Assembly: GCA_963773685.1 (NCBI GenBank)
Contig: CAVZBY010000011.1
Location: 620,001-684,000, forward strand
DNA length: 64,000 nt
Direction: 5' to 3'
From: JALHVH01 sp963773685
Lineage (GTDB): Bacteria > Acidobacteriota > Aminicenantia > Aminicenantales > Saccharicenantaceae
Below, one piece after another: positions 55,049-63,962 of this stretch (within the stretch, counting starts at the first letter, position 1; each line of letters begins with the position of its first letter). Below the pieces are notes generated by a model. That model worked only from the letters and a program-made list of their open reading frames with translations. It was not told the origin of the DNA and did no database searches. Position numbers and translations under genes: made by a program.

Positions 55049-56002
55049 ATGGATACCGTGTGCGTTCCGGCGATCGGAAAGATCTCCCGTCTCCTCGTCG
55101 CGGCCCTTCCCGCTATCCTCGCCGCGGCGGTGGGACTTGCGGCGGCCCAGGCGATCGATCCTTTCTACCTCAGGCTTTTCGAGGGCGGCGAAGCCGCGTT
55201 CGTCTCCGGAGACCACGCCAAATCCGTCAAGGATCTGGAGGTGGCCGTTTTTGGGCTGGCCTCCGACAGGGCCCGCTCGGCCCGGGCGTGCGTCTATCTC
55301 GCCCTGAGCCACGCCTCTCTGAAGAACGCCGAAAAGAGCGAACAGTTCCTGCGGCGGGCCGTCGGGCTCATCGGAGATGCCGACCCCGGTTCCCTGGGAC
55401 TGGCCGAAGGGGCCCTGAACGCCTTTGAAAGGCTTCGCGAAAAGCTGCCGCCTGAAGCCGAAGCCGGGAGCGAAGAGAAGACCCTCCCGGCGTGGGAAAA
55501 GCCAAAGGAACCCGCCCCGCCCCCCGTCGCGAGACCCGTTGTCGATCCCGCTCAGGTCAAGGAATTGGAGGGCCGTCTCGGGAAGGAGCCGGATAACGAC
55601 CGGCTTCGCCTCGATCTCGCGTCCCTGTACGTGAGCCGGAGAGACTTTCGCAAGGCCAACAAGCTCATGCGGGATCTCCTGAAAAGGGACCCCGAAGAGC
55701 TGATGGCGACCTACCATCTCTCCCGGGTCCTGTACTTCCAGAAGGACTACAGGAAGGCCCTCGAAGGATTCCACAAGATCATCGGTCCCGCCTCGGAAGA
55801 GAAGATCACGCGGGACGCCGTCCTCCGCTCGACCCTCTACACCGCCCTGTGCTTGAACGCCCTCGGGCAGAAGGACAGCAGGGATTCCTACATGAATTAC
55901 CTCGACCGGAACGTCCCGTTGGCCGAGCTCAAGCGGCTTGTCGCCGAAGAAGGCCTTCAGGCAGAATGGGAGAAGCTCTCCGACGGCCGCGAACCGTCCT
56001 GA
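55049..56002 (+). CDS. Secreted TPR protein
   Basis: About 317 residues. An N-terminal hydrophobic segment (LLVAALPAILAAAVGLAAAQA) serves as signal or anchor. Two groups of TPR-like helices follow (ARACVYLALSHASLKNAEKSEQFL; RLRLDLASLYVSRRDFRKANKLMRDLLKRDPEELMATYHLSRVLYFQKDYRKALEGF, in parts), separated by a Pro/Glu linker near residues 135-165. The ATG at 55049 has GGAGG upstream; an ATG at 55034 lies 9 bases after the -10 box and would be leaderless. It precedes a GT2 gene and probably helps organise polysaccharide synthesis. Confidence 0.75.
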   Translation: MDTVCVPAIGKISRLLVAALPAILAAAVGLAAAQAIDPFYLRLFEGGEAAFVSGDHAKSVKDLEVAVFGLASDRARSARACVYLALSHASLKNAEKSEQFLRRAVGLIGDADPGSLGLAEGALNAFERLREKLPPEAEAGSEEKTLPAWEKPKEPAPPPVARPVVDPAQVKELEGRLGKEPDNDRLRLDLASLYVSRRDFRKANKLMRDLLKRDPEELMATYHLSRVLYFQKDYRKALEGFHKIIGPASEEKITRDAVLRSTLYTALCLNALGQKDSRDSYMNYLDRNVPLAELKRLVAEEGLQAEWEKLSDGREPS

Positions 56003-56016
56003 TGGAGGGGGGACCA

Positions 56017-56943
56017 ATGGCAGAAAAGGACCCAAAAGACATGGCCTATCTCCTGATGACCGTGGCTTATAATGAGGAACGGCAGATCGCCCAGGCCATC
56101 GAGTGCGTTCTCGGACAATCCGTCCTTCCCCGGCGGTGGTTCATCGTCAGCGACGGTTCCACGGATGGGACCGACCGGATCATCCAAGGCTACGCGCAGA
56201 AGTTTCCCTGGGTCCGGTACGAAAGGCTGGAAAAGGTCCCGGGAAAGATCCCCACCCTCGGAAAGGCCTCCTTCGCCTATGCGCGGGCCTGGGAGCACGT
56301 CCGCAAGCTCCTCGGAGGCCTCGATTATGATTTCTTCGGGAACCTGGACGCCGATATCACGTTCGAACCCGCCTATTTCGAGAGGCTCCTGGCCATAATG
56401 AGCGCCGACGATCGGCTGGGGATCTGCGGAGGCGGGGCCTACAGTGTCCTGGAAAACGGGGAGAGCCTGGCGGGAGGATTCATTCAGCCCGATTTCGTGG
56501 GAGGGCCGGTCCAGTTCTTCAGGAAAGAATGCCTCGAGGACATCGACGGCTATCATCCTTATGATCATGCCGATGTCGTGGCCGTTACCATGGCCCGCAT
56601 GAAGGGCTGGAAGGTCCGTTGTTTCCCGGAGATCCGGGCCCTTCACCATGGACAGCCGGGGAATTCCGTCAAAGAGAAGGTCCCCATCTGTTTCCAGATG
56701 GGACAGGCCGATTACGTCGCGGGGAATTATGCTCCCTTCATCCTGGGCCGCTGTGTGCTCAGATCGTTCCACAAGCCGGTCCTTTTCGCCGGACTCTCCA
56801 TGCTCGCCGGGTACCTCTGGGCCGGCCTGAGCCGGAAAGAAAGACGCATGCCCCGGGACGTCCTGGCTTATATGAGACGGGACCAGAAGCGGCAGATCCT
56901 GGTCTCGCTGGGGCTTTCCCGGACGAACCCCTATCGGATCTAG
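56017..56943 (+). CDS. GT2 family glycosyltransferase
   Basis: An intact 308-residue GT-A protein. It opens YLLMTVAYNEERQIAQAIECVLGQS with FIVSDGSTDGTDRIIQGYA. It has the metal-binding DxD as GNLDADITFEP, then GGAYSVLENGES and ALHHGQPGNSVKEK. A hydrophobic stretch near residues 250-270 may anchor it. The ATG has a GGAGGGG site. It is inverting and should use a UDP- or GDP-sugar; the acceptor is unknown. It is followed 11 bases later by the nucleotidyltransferase gene. Confidence 0.87.
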   Translation: MAEKDPKDMAYLLMTVAYNEERQIAQAIECVLGQSVLPRRWFIVSDGSTDGTDRIIQGYAQKFPWVRYERLEKVPGKIPTLGKASFAYARAWEHVRKLLGGLDYDFFGNLDADITFEPAYFERLLAIMSADDRLGICGGGAYSVLENGESLAGGFIQPDFVGGPVQFFRKECLEDIDGYHPYDHADVVAVTMARMKGWKVRCFPEIRALHHGQPGNSVKEKVPICFQMGQADYVAGNYAPFILGRCVLRSFHKPVLFAGLSMLAGYLWAGLSRKERRMPRDVLAYMRRDQKRQILVSLGLSRTNPYRI

Positions 56944-56954
56944 AGATCTCCATC

Positions 56955-57725
56955 ATGAGCCTATCCAGAGGGATCAAGGCCCTGGTCCTGGCCGGCGGCC
57001 GGGGTAAACGCCTGGGCGGATACACGGAAGATTTCAACAAGGCCATGCTGAAATTCGGGGACAAGTACCTGATCGAATTCAGCCTCGACAGCGCCGCCGC
57101 CGTCGGGGTGGGCGAGATCGTCGTCGTCATCGGCTACCAGGGCGGACAGATCAGAGGCGCCATCGGCGATTCCTATCGAGGGATCCCGGTCAGGTACGTC
57201 GTCCAGCCGGAACAAAGGGGGGTCGTCCACGCCATCGAATGCGGCCGATCGGCGGTCGGCGATTCCGATTTTATCCTGCAGCTGGCCGACGAGTATTTCC
57301 TGAAGGCCGAGCACCCCGCCTTCCTCCGCTTCTTCCAGGAGCAGCGGGCCTTCGCCGCTTGCGGCATCGTTCATGTCGAAGATCTCCAAAGGATCCGGAA
57401 GACCTATTCCGTTCAAGGCGAGGAAACGACAAAAAGGATCACGCGCCTCATCGAAAAGCCGACGGACCCCGTCAACGACATCATGGGGACCGGAAACATC
57501 CTTTTCAAGAACGAGATCTACCATTACGTTCCCTTGACCCCGACGAACCCGCAACGGGGGGAGAAAGAGCTTCCGGACCTGATCCAGTGCGCCATCAACG
57601 ACGACCAAAAGGTCCTTTACTACCCGATCGCCTCAGCCTATACCAACGTGAACACCCCGGAGGACCTCCAATTTCTGGAACGATCCTATTCGGGGCCGCA
57701 CGGAGTCCGTAAGCCGGCGCCTTAG
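56955..57725 (+). CDS. Sugar-phosphate nucleotidyltransferase
   Basis: An intact 256-residue protein of the NTP_transferase family. The nucleotide loop is ALVLAGGRGKRLGGYTEDFNKAML. It is followed by VVVIGYQGGQIRGAIG, the metal site LQLADEYF and the sugar site RLIEKPTDPVNDIMGTGN. It makes an NDP-sugar from a sugar-1-phosphate, probably a precursor for this polysaccharide. It lacks a left-handed beta-helix acyltransferase domain, as in RmlA-like enzymes. The exact sugar is unknown. Confidence 0.85.
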   Translation: MSLSRGIKALVLAGGRGKRLGGYTEDFNKAMLKFGDKYLIEFSLDSAAAVGVGEIVVVIGYQGGQIRGAIGDSYRGIPVRYVVQPEQRGVVHAIECGRSAVGDSDFILQLADEYFLKAEHPAFLRFFQEQRAFAACGIVHVEDLQRIRKTYSVQGEETTKRITRLIEKPTDPVNDIMGTGNILFKNEIYHYVPLTPTNPQRGEKELPDLIQCAINDDQKVLYYPIASAYTNVNTPEDLQFLERSYSGPHGVRKPAP

Positions 57726-57806
57726 CCGCGTATGAAAGAGGCGTTCGTCGGACCCCGAGATCTCGATCCGACCCGGGTCGATCAGCCGCGCTGACCCGTC
57801 GATTTC

Positions 57807-57835
57807 TTGACAGGCCCGGACCCCTCCTCTATACT
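57807..57835 (+). promoter_or_regulatory. Strong promoter of thiC
   Basis: TTGACA and TATACT are separated by exactly 17 bases, 26 bases upstream of the ATG. The short leader leaves no room for a TPP riboswitch. Confidence 0.7.
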
Positions 57836-57861
57836 GAATTTTTATCCTCTGTAAGAACACC

Positions 57862-59169
57862 ATGACACAGATCGAGAAGGCTAGGAAAGGGACTCTCTCC
57901 CCCCAGTTGCGGAAGATCGCCGGGGAGGAACGGATTGCCCCCGCCGACCTGGCCGGGCTCGTGGCCTCGGGCAAGGTCGTCATTCCCTGGAATCCCGCCC
58001 ACGCACCCTCGCGTCCGGCCGGCATCGGGCACGGTCTTCGGACCAAGGTCAACGTCAATTTGGGCACCTCCAAGGACTTCCCACGCCTCTCCGTCGAGCT
58101 CAGGAAGGTCGCCGTCAGCCTCGAGTACGGGGCGGACGCCCTCATGGACCTGAGCACGGGCGGCGACATCCGCGCGATCAGGCGGCGCATCCTCGCCGCG
58201 ACGCCGCTTCCTCTCGGCACGGTCCCCATCTACCAGGCCGCCGTCAAGGCCATCGAGGAGCGCGGAACCGTCGTCGACATCACCGAGGACGACCTCTTCG
58301 ACGCCGTCGAGAGCCAGGCCCGCGAGGGCGTGGATTTCATGACCATCCACGCCGGCCTGACCCTGAAAGCCATCGACCGGCTGAAGGCGCAGGGCCGCGT
58401 GGCCGACGTCGTCTCACGGGGCGGGGCCTTCCATCTGGCCTGGATGCTCCATAACGGGAAGGAGAATCCCTTCCATGCCCGGTTCGACCGCCTCCTCGAG
58501 ATCGCCCGCCGCCATGACGTGACCCTGAGCCTCGGGGACGGACTCAGGCCCGGGAGCATCATGGACGCCACGGACCGTCCCCAGATCGAAGAGCTCCTGA
58601 CCCTGGGCGAGCTCGTGAAGCGGGCCCTCGAAGCGGGCGTTCAGGTCATGGTCGAGGGGCCGGGCCACGTCCCGCTGGACCAGATCGAAATGAACGTCAA
58701 GCTCCAGAAGCGCGTCTGCCACGAGGCCCCGTTCTACGTCCTCGGGCCCCTCGTCACGGACATCGCTCCCGGGTACGACCATATCGTCGCGGCCATCGGC
58801 GGGGCCATCGCCGCCGCCGCCGGCGCCGATTTCCTGTGCTATGTCACGCCCTCGGAACATCTGGGCCTCCCCTCCGTCGACGACGTCCAGGAGGGGCTCG
58901 TGGCCTCGAGGATCGCCGCCCACGCCGCCGACATCGTCAAGAACGTCCCAGGGGCGAGGGAAAGGGACCTCGAGCTCTCCCGGGCCAGGAAGCGGCTCGA
59001 TTGGGAGGGCCAGAAAGCGCTCGCCATCGATCCCCGCAAGTTCGGCGTCGTTCGGCGGGAACGGAAGACCAGGACGAAGGCCTGCTCCATGTGCGGGGAC
59101 TTCTGCGCGATGCGCATCGTCTCCGAGTTCCTGGACCCCGCGGGGAAGGCCGATGTCGCCTGCTCCTGA
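57862..59169 (+). CDS. thiC: Phosphomethylpyrimidine synthase (ThiC), short anaerobic type
   Basis: An intact 435-residue radical SAM enzyme that converts aminoimidazole ribotide to HMP-P, the pyrimidine part of thiamine. Family motifs are VNVNLGTSKD, VSLEYGADALMDLSTGGD, FMTIHAGL, SRGGAF and VEGPGHVPLDQIEMN. The Fe-S motif at the C-terminus is CSMCGDFC, that is C-x2-C-x3-C, one residue shorter than the C-x2-C-x4-C of the best-known ThiC proteins. The related BzaF/BzaA enzymes, which make 5-hydroxybenzimidazole for cobamides, are very similar, so the product is not certain. No other thi gene is near. Confidence 0.85.
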   Translation: MTQIEKARKGTLSPQLRKIAGEERIAPADLAGLVASGKVVIPWNPAHAPSRPAGIGHGLRTKVNVNLGTSKDFPRLSVELRKVAVSLEYGADALMDLSTGGDIRAIRRRILAATPLPLGTVPIYQAAVKAIEERGTVVDITEDDLFDAVESQAREGVDFMTIHAGLTLKAIDRLKAQGRVADVVSRGGAFHLAWMLHNGKENPFHARFDRLLEIARRHDVTLSLGDGLRPGSIMDATDRPQIEELLTLGELVKRALEAGVQVMVEGPGHVPLDQIEMNVKLQKRVCHEAPFYVLGPLVTDIAPGYDHIVAAIGGAIAAAAGADFLCYVTPSEHLGLPSVDDVQEGLVASRIAAHAADIVKNVPGARERDLELSRARKRLDWEGQKALAIDPRKFGVVRRERKTRTKACSMCGDFCAMRIVSEFLDPAGKADVACS

Positions 59170-60034
59170 TACCCTCCTCTTCGGCACGGCCGGAGTCCCG
59201 CTGGGGAGCCAGGACGCCACGACCGTCAAGGGGATCGAGCACACCTCCGTCCTCGGCCTCGATTGCCAGGAGATAGAGTTCGTCAACGGGGTCAAGATGG
59301 GCTTGGATACGGCCCACAAGGTCGCAGCGGCCGCCGCGGTCCGGAAGGTCCGGCTCAGCGCCCACGCCCCCTATTTCATCAACCTCAGCTCGGAGGACCG
59401 CGGCAAGCGCCTCCAAAGCCAGGAGCGGATCCTGGCAACGGCCCGGATCGCCCACGCCTGCGGGGCGGGGAGCGCCGTCTTCCATGCCGGTTTCTACGGA
59501 AGGAGCTCGCCCGAGCAGACCTTCGCCGACATCCGCAAGGAGCTCGCCCAGGTCGTCTCCATCCTCCGCTCGGAGCGCGTGCCGGTGACGCTCCGCGTCG
59601 AGACCATGGGGAAGCGGTCCCAGTTCGGCTCCCTGGAAGAGGTCCTGAACCTCTGCCGGGAGATCGAGGACGTCCAGCCTTGCCTCGACTTCTCCCACCT
59701 CCATGCCCGGGAGGGCCGGGTCAATTCCTATGACGAGTTCGCCCGGGTCCTCTCCAAGGTCGAAAAGAAGCTCGGCCGCGTCGCCCTGAGAAACGCCCAC
59801 ATCCATATCTCGGGAAGCTATTACAGCGAGGCCGGAGAGCTGAAACATCTCGACCTGATGCAGTCGGATTTCCGTTTCGATGATTGGATCGAAGCCCTCG
59901 TCGATTTCGATGTCCGGGGCCTCGTCATCTGCGAGAGCCCGAACCGCGAGGAAGACGCCCTGATGCTGAAGAAGCTCTATCAGGGACAGCGATCGAAAAC
60001 GGACGACCCGGCATCCCCCTCGGTCCAGGGCTGA
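59153..60034 (+). CDS. Endonuclease IV-like TIM-barrel protein
   Basis: A 293-residue protein with the AP-endonuclease-2 fold. The expected metal ligands appear in order: His in SAHAPYFINL, His in VFHAGFYG, Glu in RVETMGK, Asp and His in LDFSHLHARE, His in AHIHISG and Glu in VICESPN. This is the pattern of deoxyribonuclease IV, which cuts DNA at abasic sites, and of related sugar isomerases. It starts inside the end of thiC (17-base overlap) and is co-transcribed with it. The DNA-repair assignment is likely but a different TIM-barrel reaction cannot be excluded. Confidence 0.78.
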   Translation: MSPAPDTLLFGTAGVPLGSQDATTVKGIEHTSVLGLDCQEIEFVNGVKMGLDTAHKVAAAAAVRKVRLSAHAPYFINLSSEDRGKRLQSQERILATARIAHACGAGSAVFHAGFYGRSSPEQTFADIRKELAQVVSILRSERVPVTLRVETMGKRSQFGSLEEVLNLCREIEDVQPCLDFSHLHAREGRVNSYDEFARVLSKVEKKLGRVALRNAHIHISGSYYSEAGELKHLDLMQSDFRFDDWIEALVDFDVRGLVICESPNREEDALMLKKLYQGQRSKTDDPASPSVQG

Positions 60035-60090
60035 CCGGGGCCGTCCATCCGGGACAAGATATCGAGCGCCGCCGGCCGAATCCCAAGTCG

Positions 60091-60111
60091 AGTAACGGCG
60101 TTACTATTTTT
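60091..60111 (+). terminator. Weak rho-independent terminator
   Basis: AGTAAC-GGC-GTTACT, a 6-bp stem, is directly followed by ATTTTT. It lies 57 bases after the endonuclease IV-like gene. Confidence 0.5.
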
Positions 60112-60122
60112 CGCTTCAAGCC

Positions 60123-60151
60123 TTGACACTCCCGCGCGCGGCTTATAAACT
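60123..60151 (+). promoter_or_regulatory. Promoter of the fumarase alpha-porCDAB operon
   Basis: TTGACA and TAAACT are separated by 17 bases, 36 bases upstream of the ATG and just after the terminator of the thiC unit. Confidence 0.6.
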
Positions 60152-60187
60152 AGAGCCTCCCTTCTATCGGGACCATACGGTTACGGC

Positions 60188-61045
60188 ATGAAAAGCATTG
60201 AACTCGACGCTATCAGGGACAGAGTCAGAAGCCTCGTCCAGGAAGCGAATTTTATCCTGCCCGCCGACGTTGCCGCCCGCCTCGAGGCGATGTCCGCCGC
60301 CGAGGAATCCGACGCGGGGAAAGAGGTCTTCCGCGAGCTCCGGGAGAACGCCGCGATCGCCGCCGCCGAGGGGTTGGGCCTCTGCCAGGACACCGGCCTG
60401 GCCGTCTTCTTCGTCGAGGTCGGCGAAGGCGTCCGGTTCGAAAGCAAAAGGCCTTCGGACGGCCTGCGCCGGGCCATCGAGGACGGCATGATCGCCGGAT
60501 ACGGCGAAGGCTGCCTGAGAAAGTCCGTCGTCGCGGATCCCCTGCGCCGGGCCAACACCGGGACCAACGCCCCCGCTTTCATCCATTGGGAGGTCGTCCC
60601 GGGGGATGTGCTCAAGGTCACCTTCATGGCCAAGGGCGGAGGGGCGGAGAACTGGAGCGCGGTCCGGATGTTCCCGCCTGCCGCGGGACGGGAGGCCGTC
60701 GAAGATTTCGTCGTGGCCTCCGTCGACCTGGCCGGCCCGGCCGCCTGCCCTCCCCTCATCCTAGGGGTCGGGATCGGCGGGAATTTCGAGGGAGCGCCTC
60801 TTCTCGCGAAGAAGGCCCTCCTCCGGAAGCCCCTGGGAGCCCCCCATCCCGACGCTTTCTACGCGGCGATGGAAGGACGGCTGCTCGAGAGGATCAACGG
60901 GCTCGGCATCGGGCCCCAGGGACTCGGCGGGCGGGCGACGGCCCTCGCCGTCCATATCGAGGCCGCGCCCTGCCACATCGCCTCCCTTCCGGCGGCCGTG
61001 AATATCCAATGCCATTCGCACCGAGTGCTCGGATTCGAATTATAA
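60188..61045 (+). CDS. Fe-S fumarate hydratase (or tartrate dehydratase) alpha subunit
   Basis: An intact 285-residue class I fumarase alpha subunit. It shows GLGLCQDTGLAVFFVEVG, with the first cluster Cys, then ANTGTNAPAFIHWEVVPGD, FMAKGGGAENWSAVRMFPPA, the Cys-Pro-Pro stretch and the C-terminal APCHIASLPAAVNIQCHSHR. With a beta subunit it hydrates fumarate to malate. The beta subunit gene normally follows, but here porC comes 11 bases later, so the partner must be elsewhere or absent. L-tartrate dehydratase alpha (TtdA) is an equally good match. Confidence 0.85.
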   Translation: MKSIELDAIRDRVRSLVQEANFILPADVAARLEAMSAAEESDAGKEVFRELRENAAIAAAEGLGLCQDTGLAVFFVEVGEGVRFESKRPSDGLRRAIEDGMIAGYGEGCLRKSVVADPLRRANTGTNAPAFIHWEVVPGDVLKVTFMAKGGGAENWSAVRMFPPAAGREAVEDFVVASVDLAGPAACPPLILGVGIGGNFEGAPLLAKKALLRKPLGAPHPDAFYAAMEGRLLERINGLGIGPQGLGGRATALAVHIEAAPCHIASLPAAVNIQCHSHRVLGFEL

Positions 61046-61056
61046 AGGAGAACGCT

Positions 61057-61599
61057 ATGGTCGAGATCCGATTCCATGGACGCGGCGGCCAGGGGACCGT
61101 CGTGGCCTCGAAGGTCCTGGCAGACGCCGTCGCCAAGGAGGGCAGCTACGTCCAGGCCTATCCCGAGTTCGGCGTGGAGCGGCGCGGCGCCCCCGTTTTC
61201 GCGTTCCTGCGCATCGACAAGAAGCCCATCTACGACAAGAGCCGGATCTACGCCCCGGACCACGTCGTCGTCGTGGACCCGACCCTGGTCGAGGCCATCG
61301 ACGTCACCGAAGGCCTCAAGGACGGCGGTTGGATCATCATCAACAGCGACAACCCTCCGGAGCATTTCAAGTTCCCGTCCCGCTTCAAGGTGGCCACCGT
61401 CAACGCCACCGAGATCGCCGTCCGCAACAAGCTGGGAACGCTCGCGGCGCCCATCGTCAACACGGCCATCGTCGGGGCGGTCACGAAGATCCTGGGCCTG
61501 GCGAAGCTCGAATCCCTGACCGCGGCCATCAGCGAAGGGGTTCCCATCAAGCGCGAAGAGAACGTCCGGGCGGCCGAGGAGGCCTACGCCAAGGCCTGA
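61057..61599 (+). CDS. porC: Pyruvate:ferredoxin oxidoreductase gamma subunit
   Basis: An intact 180-residue protein. It starts VEIRFHGRGGQGTVVASKVLADA, the signature of 2-oxoacid:ferredoxin oxidoreductase gamma subunits. YPEFGVERRGAPVFAFLRID and TEIAVRNKLG follow. It forms part of the CoA-binding region of the complex. An AAAGGAG site lies upstream. With the delta, alpha and beta genes following it, the complete four-subunit enzyme is encoded, linking pyruvate decarboxylation to ferredoxin reduction. Other 2-oxoacids are possible substrates. Confidence 0.92.
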   Translation: MVEIRFHGRGGQGTVVASKVLADAVAKEGSYVQAYPEFGVERRGAPVFAFLRIDKKPIYDKSRIYAPDHVVVVDPTLVEAIDVTEGLKDGGWIIINSDNPPEHFKFPSRFKVATVNATEIAVRNKLGTLAAPIVNTAIVGAVTKILGLAKLESLTAAISEGVPIKREENVRAAEEAYAKA

Positions 61600-61624
61600 G
61601 GGCCGCCGCGACGAGGAGATCAGC

Positions 61625-61924
61625 ATGACCCGAAAAAAAGACGTCAAAAAGATCGTTTTCGCGACCGAGAAGGAGATGCCGGTCACGGCCATGTCCCTCG
61701 GCTCCATGCTCTACAACAAGACGGGGGCCTGGCGGAACATCCGGCCCGAGGTCGACCGGTCCAAGTGCATCCAGTGCGGCATCTGCTGGAAGTTCTGCCC
61801 CGACGCGTCCATCGACATCGTCGACAACTGGCCGGTGGTGGACCTCGTGTACTGCAAGGGATGCGGCATCTGCGCCGAGGAATGCCCCACGAAGTGCATC
61901 GCCATGGTCGAGGAGGAAAAATGA
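61625..61924 (+). CDS. porD: Pyruvate:ferredoxin oxidoreductase delta subunit (2x[4Fe-4S] ferredoxin)
   Basis: A 99-residue protein with two C-x2-C-x2-C-x3-C clusters, CIQCGICWKFC and CKGCGICAEEC, each followed by P. An N-terminal extension of about 45 residues (GAWRNIRPEVDRSK) is typical of PorD. It carries electrons from the TPP site to ferredoxin. It overlaps porA by 4 bases. Confidence 0.93.
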   Translation: MTRKKDVKKIVFATEKEMPVTAMSLGSMLYNKTGAWRNIRPEVDRSKCIQCGICWKFCPDASIDIVDNWPVVDLVYCKGCGICAEECPTKCIAMVEEEK

Positions 61925-63076
61925 AAAAGGTCATCATGGGCAACCACGCCCTGTCGTACGGGGCCAAACTCGCCCGTTCGCAGGTCATCGCAGCCTATCC
62001 CATCACGCCCCAGACGCAGGTCGTGGAGCTTCTCTCGGAGATGTGCGCCGACGGGACGCTCGACGCCAAGTTCATCAAGGTCGAATCCGAGCATTCGGCC
62101 ATGGCGGCCAGCCTCGGCGCCTCGCTCGCCGGGGCCCGGACCTTCACGGCCACCTCGTCCCAGGGGCTCGCCCTGATGCATGAGATGCTTCACTGGGCCT
62201 CGGGCGGCCGCCTGCCCGTCGTCATGGGCGACATCAACCGGGCCATGGCCCCGGGCTGGAGCATCTGGACCGACCAGAACGACAGCCTCTCCCAGAGGGA
62301 CACCGGATGGATCCAGTTCTATTGCGCCTCGAACCAGGAGGTCGTGGACACGGTCATCCAGGCCTTCAAGGTCTCCGAGAAGATGCTCATCCCGAGCATG
62401 GTCATCCTGGACGCGTTCGCCCTCTCCCACACCTATGAGGTCGTCGACATCCCGGACCAGGCGAAAGTGGACGCTTACCTGCCGCCGTTCCGCCCGAAAT
62501 ATAAGCTGACGACCGCCGATCCGCACGCCTTCTTCGGACTGACCGCCCCCGAGCATTATATGGAGCTCCGCTACAAGCTCCAGAAGGACATGGAGCTCGT
62601 GGCCGGCCTGGTCGAGGAGACCGGCCGGGAATACGAGGAGGTCTTCGGACGACGTTCTCGGCCTCGTGGACGCCTACCGGTGCGACGACGCCGATTTCCT
62701 GTTCATTACCTCCGGAACCGCCGGCTACACGGCCCGGGTCGCCGTGGACGATCTTCGCGCCGAAGGGGTCAAGGCCGGGAACCTGAGGATCATCCTCTTT
62801 CGGCCATTCCCGTTCGACACCGTCCGCCAGTATCTGGGGAAGGTCCGCAAGGCGGCCGTGCTCGACCGGAACCTTTCCTACGGCCACCACGGCATATTTT
62901 ACCAGGAAGTGAAATCGGCCCTTTACGGGTATGACGGGATGCCGCCGGTCCACGGCTACGTCGCCGGGCTCGGCGGACGCGACATCACGCCCGGGGACTT
63001 CAAGGACATCTACCGGTCGGCGTCGGCCGCGGACCGGCCCACCGAGGAGATCGGCTGGATAGGAGTCAAGAGATGA
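61921..63076 (+). CDS. porA: Pyruvate:ferredoxin oxidoreductase alpha subunit (one frameshift)
   Basis: About 385 residues. The pyrimidine-binding domain has AAYPITPQTQVVELLSEM, VESEHSAMAASLGASLAGARTFTATSSQGLALMHE (in parts) and MGDINRAMAPGWSIW. The frame changes near 62650, after GREYEEVFG. The transketolase C-terminal domain continues in the next frame (LFITSGTAGYTARVAVDDLR, RPFPFDTVRQYL). It catalyses the TPP-dependent step with PorB. It overlaps porD and porB by 4 bases. Confidence 0.92.
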
Positions 63077-63962
63077 AGAAAGAGCGCACGATGAAGCTGA
63101 CCCTCCCCGAAGAGGAGCTGATGAGCCCGGGGCACCTCGCCTGCCAGGGCTGCGGGGCGACGATGGCCATGAGATACGTGCTCAAGGCCCTGGGGCTGAA
63201 AACGATCGTCTGCATCCCGGCCTGCTGCTGGGCGGTCATCGACGGGCCCTTCCCCCATTCCTCGCTCAGCGTCCCCATCTTCCATTGCGCCTTCGAGACG
63301 GCCGCCTCCACGGCGGCCGGCGTCAAGGCCGGCCTGGAGATCACGGGCGATACCGAGACGACCGTCATGGCCTGGGCCGGAGACGGCGGGACCTTCGACA
63401 TCGGCCTCCAGGCGCTGTCCGGGGCGGCCGAGCGGAACGACGACATCATCTACGTCTGCTACGACAACGAAGCCTACATGAACACGGGGATCCAACGGGC
63501 TCGGCCACTCCTTACGGGGCGTGGACGACGACGACCCCCGTCAAGCATTTCAAGAACCGCCCGAAGAAGGACATCGACGCCATCATGGCCGCCCACCGCA
63601 TCCCCTACCTCGCCACGGCCAGCGTGGCCTATCCCGAGGACATGTTCAAGAAAGCCAAGAAGGCCAAGGAAACCAAGGGGACGCGCTTCCTCCACATCTA
63701 TGCCCCCTGCCCATCCGGCTGGAAGAGCCGGCCCGAGGATACCGTCAAGCTCGCCCGCCTGGCCGTCCAGACCGGGATCTTCCCCCTTTACGAGATCGAG
63801 GACGGCGAGCGGACGACGATCAGCATCAAGGTCAAGGAGAGGAAGCCGATCAACGACTACCTGAGGCTCCAGGGGCGCTTCCGCCACCTGAAGGAACAGG
63901 ACATTGCGGACATGCAGGCTGAGGTCGACCGGAAGAACGAGCGCCTGCTGAAGAGCTGTTGA
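63073..63962 (+). CDS. porB: Pyruvate:ferredoxin oxidoreductase beta subunit (one frameshift)
   Basis: About 296 residues. The N-terminal GHLACQGCGATMAMRYVLKAL supplies two cysteines of the proximal Fe-S cluster and CCW follows in IPACCWAVIDGP. The TPP-binding motif is AWAGDGGTFDIGLQALSGAAERNDDIIYVCYDNEAYMNTG (in parts). The frame changes near 63500. TPVKHFKNRPKKDIDAIMAAHR and FLHIYAPCPSGWKSRPEDT continue in the next frame, and the gene ends at 63962. It is the catalytic core with PorA and the last gene of the operon within the window. Confidence 0.92.

Noticed and set aside
57726..57861. TPP riboswitch upstream of thiC
   Set aside because: The consensus CUGAGA and ACCUGA elements are absent and the promoter lies only ~26 bases before the start codon.
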